Assembly (NCBI RefSeq): GCF_900112195.1
Contig: NZ_FOKR01000016.1
Span: 37,358 to 101,357, forward strand
DNA length: 64,000 nt
Origin: Butyrivibrio sp. YAB3001
GTDB lineage: Bacteria > Bacillota > Clostridia > Lachnospirales > Lachnospiraceae
Direction: 5' to 3'
The translations under genes and the position numbers were made by a program. The notes below the pieces were generated by a model, which made no database searches, was not told the DNA's origin, and saw only the letters and a list, made by a program, of their open reading frames with translations. Of this stretch, positions 62,319 through 64,000 are shown one piece after another. How positions within the stretch are numbered: position 1 is the stretch's first letter; every line of letters begins with the position of its first letter.

Positions 62319-62380
62319 TAATATAATTTATTTTAGCAATTTTTTAGTGTATTCAGGGTTACATTTTAATGGGGAATAAG

Positions 62381-62409
62381 TTAGCACACTAATTTATTTT
62401 GGGGATAAT
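62381..62409 (+). promoter_or_regulatory. Promoter of the GT4 gene
   Basis: TTAGCA (62381-62386), 17-bp spacer, GATAAT (62404-62409). Transcription from about 62416 would give a leader of roughly 185 nt before the ATG at 62600. Confidence 0.55.
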
Positions 62410-62423
62410 ATACAGGAATGTAC

Positions 62424-62575
62424 GATATCTTTAATGAATCATTCAAGATATCAGCAAACAAGCCAATTAAAGTCGACTTACGTCGAAGGGTTTGGTTTCT
62501 TACTGAATCATATTCACACGAAACCCGCAGCAAATGCGTGTTTCTGTAATTTTATTCAAGAACACATGCTTTAAA
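62424..62575 (+). promoter_or_regulatory. Structured leader with conserved RNA element, copy B
   Basis: Three hairpins. First: GATATCTT/AAGATATC (62424-62431, 62445-62452) with an inner AATG/CATT. Second: AAGCCAA/TTGGTTT (62460-62466, 62492-62498) enclosing TCGAC/GTCGA. Third: 62520-62529 with 62535-62544, loop GCAAA, the copy of the element at 21909 (75 percent identity over 60 nt, no gaps). Loop bases AGCA (62529-62532) can pair with TGCT (62567-62570). The element ends 24 nt before the start codon. Confidence 0.55.
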
Positions 62576-62599
62576 TAATATCTTTGGGAAAAATAGGAT

Positions 62600-63673
62600 A
62601 TGGGTGATAGACACAAAATACTGATGGTAGGACCTGACAGAAATGTACATGGCGGAATATCAGCAGTTGTAAATGAAATGTATCAGGCAGGGCTGGACAA
62701 AAAAGTTGAGCTTAAGTATATAGGCACGATGCAGGAAGGCAGTAAATTAAAGAAGTTATTGATTGCGGTTGTATCATATATTCATTTTTTGAATGTATTG
62801 GATAACTACGATATTGTGCATGTGCATTTTGCATCAGATTCAAGCTTTGTCAGAAAATCGCATTTCATAAAAGCTGCATACAGAAAAAAGAAAAAAATAG
62901 TATTACATCAACATGGCGGTGATTTTAAGAATTATTATGAGAATGAGTTGTCGGATAATGGGCGCAAGTATGTTCAGCGTATTTTGCAAATGGGCGATAA
63001 AATGCTTGTGCTTACAGAGTCGTGGAAGTTATTCTTTTCCAATATAATCAATCCTCAGGATATCATTGTATTTCCAAATGGGATAAGTGTTTCTAACACA
63101 CTGAAACACAATGAATTAAATATTACCCTGAAAAAAGATATGAATAAGATTCTTTTTTTAGGGAGAATATGCAAGGACAAGGGGATAGATGAGCTATTAT
63201 TGGCAATGGATCATATACATGATGTAAAGTCTCAGGCTCATTTGTATATTGGTGGTATCTATGAAGATATGATGTACCAGGAAAAAATAGAAGCACGAAG
63301 TAGTTATGTTACTTATCTTGGGTGGGTGACTGGCGAATTAAAAGAAAAATATCTGGATGAGTGTGGAATACTGGTACTACCATCATATTACGAAGGCTTT
63401 GGACTTTCGATTATTGAGGCAATGCTTCATGAATGCGCTGTAGTCGCAAGCAATGTAGGCGGGATTCCTGAAATAATTGATGATAGGGAAAATGGTATAC
63501 TGGTTGAAGCAAAAGATTCAGATTTATTAAAAGCGGCACTGGAAGATCTTATGAATGATAAAGATTTTGCATCAAAATTAGGTGCTGCCGGAAGGAAAAA
63601 AGTCCTGGAAAAGTATTCAGTTGATAAAAATATAAGAAAATTATTAGAAATTTATAATAATCTTCGCGTATAA
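62600..63673 (+). CDS. GT4 family glycosyltransferase
   Basis: 357 residues, GT-B fold. The N-terminal half has ILMVGPDRNVHGGISAVVNEM and HQHGGDFKNYY; the C-terminal half has ILFLGRICKDKGIDELLLAM, YLGWVTGELKEKYL, LPSYYEGFGLSIIEAMLHECAVVASNVGGIPEII (the EGFG-x3-E nucleotide-sugar site) and NGILVEAKD. It transfers a hexose, often glucose, galactose or mannose, with retention, at the inner membrane face. It stands alone after a long structured leader and is not followed by another gene before the tRNA, unlike the operon-bound GT2 genes. The donor is unknown. Confidence 0.92.
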   Translation: MGDRHKILMVGPDRNVHGGISAVVNEMYQAGLDKKVELKYIGTMQEGSKLKKLLIAVVSYIHFLNVLDNYDIVHVHFASDSSFVRKSHFIKAAYRKKKKIVLHQHGGDFKNYYENELSDNGRKYVQRILQMGDKMLVLTESWKLFFSNIINPQDIIVFPNGISVSNTLKHNELNITLKKDMNKILFLGRICKDKGIDELLLAMDHIHDVKSQAHLYIGGIYEDMMYQEKIEARSSYVTYLGWVTGELKEKYLDECGILVLPSYYEGFGLSIIEAMLHECAVVASNVGGIPEIIDDRENGILVEAKDSDLLKAALEDLMNDKDFASKLGAAGRKKVLEKYSVDKNIRKLLEIYNNLRV

Positions 63674-63798
63674 AAAGAAATTGCGTAAACAAGCCTAAAA
63701 CAAGCAAATGACGCTAGAAAATGTTATATTATGATGTTGATAAAATATGCATAATATCACTAAATTATAAAAAAAATAAAAAAATATAAAAAAGATGC

Positions 63799-63827
63799 TT
63801 GACATGTTGTATGGGCTTTGATAATAT
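63799..63827 (+). promoter_or_regulatory. Promoter of tRNA-Ser
   Basis: A perfect TTGACA (63799-63804), 17-bp spacer and TAATAT (63822-63827), about 80 bp before the tRNA. The region between 63674 and 63798 is very AT-rich with A tracts and holds nothing else I can name. Confidence 0.65.
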
Positions 63828-63907
63828 AAGTCTTGCGCTGCGGTGAGCAAAACAAATCACACAGAGCAAATAATTAAATACTTATTTGAAATTTAAATAA
63901 GCAACTC

Positions 63908-63993
63908 GGAGCGATATCGAAGCGGTCATAACGAGGCGGTCTTGAAAACCGTTTGGCGGCAACGCCACAAGGGTTCGAATCCCTTTCGCTCCG
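63908..63993 (+). tRNA. tRNA-Ser (anticodon UGA)
   Basis: 86 nt. Acceptor stem GGAGCGA/TCGCTCC, discriminator G, D arm, anticodon loop CTTGAAA (anticodon TGA, reading UCA codons), a long variable arm with GGCG/CGCC typical of class II serine tRNAs, and T arm AGGGTTCGAATCCCT. The CCA end is not encoded. A short hairpin (CTTATTT/AAATAAG, 63881-63901) lies just before the 5' end. Confidence 0.97.
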
Positions 63994-64000
63994 CTTAATT

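Overview
The window is one long, mostly forward-strand stretch of a low-GC Gram-positive chromosome. Gene content points to the Lachnospiraceae, most likely Butyrivibrio or Pseudobutyrivibrio: clostridial membrane families resembling DUF6056, DUF6077 and DUF6715, a TsaB-RimI fusion, an FMN-riboswitch RibU, TTG/GTG starts with strong Shine-Dalgarno sites, and many extended -10 promoters. The genus is inferred from family resemblance, not from a database search. No phage, insertion sequence or CRISPR array is visible.

Bases 1-11.5 kb hold a surface-polysaccharide locus: a GT2 (cut by the window edge), a pyruvyl transferase, a GT11 fucosyltransferase, a Wzx-type flippase, a GH105-like hydrolase, a polyprenyl-phosphate sugar transferase, a GT-C-like membrane protein, a radical SAM/SPASM protein and a GtrB-like GT2. 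A small reverse-strand gene with its own palindromic promoter interrupts it. Bases 11.6-24.9 kb form an acylation and membrane region: four SGNH-family proteins (one lipoprotein, one lacking the nucleophile serine), two MBOAT acyltransferases, an FAD oxidoreductase, uridine kinase, a DUF6077-like protein split by an in-frame TGA, and two SMR-like membrane proteins. At 24.9-28.4 kb lies a 1164-residue GH25 wall protein with a long acidic repeat.

Bases 28.4-46.0 kb encode a second polysaccharide system: dTDP-sugar genes rfbB, rfbA and rfbC (no rfbD here), a Wzm/Wzt ABC exporter with a Wzt C-terminal domain, a WbdD-like methyltransferase-kinase, large multi-domain GT2 enzymes, phosphoglucomutase and a second polyprenyl-phosphate sugar transferase. 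An LCP ligase and one more GT2 follow (46.1-48.5 kb). Two initiating transferases and two export routes imply at least two polymers.

Bases 48.5-64 kb are wall and housekeeping genes: a small alarmone synthetase, a tail-anchored coiled-coil protein, an M23/LysM/G5 peptidase, murA, an HD-GYP protein, an FMN riboswitch with ribU, tsaE, tsaB-rimI, a ribonuclease Z-like gene, tsaD, ispD, a DUF6056-like protein, a GT4 with a long structured leader, and tRNA-Ser(UGA).

The most unusual signal is a 60-nt ungapped leader element found twice, 40 kb apart (21909-21968 and 62516-62575). It lies 24-25 nt before the start codons of an SGNH acyl-transfer gene and the GT4 gene. The two copies show compensatory changes in a hairpin and in a possible pseudoknot. 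Others are the split DUF6077 gene, the WbdD-like cap enzyme beside Wzt, the serine-less SGNH protein, and paralogous GT2s that have lost opposite halves.
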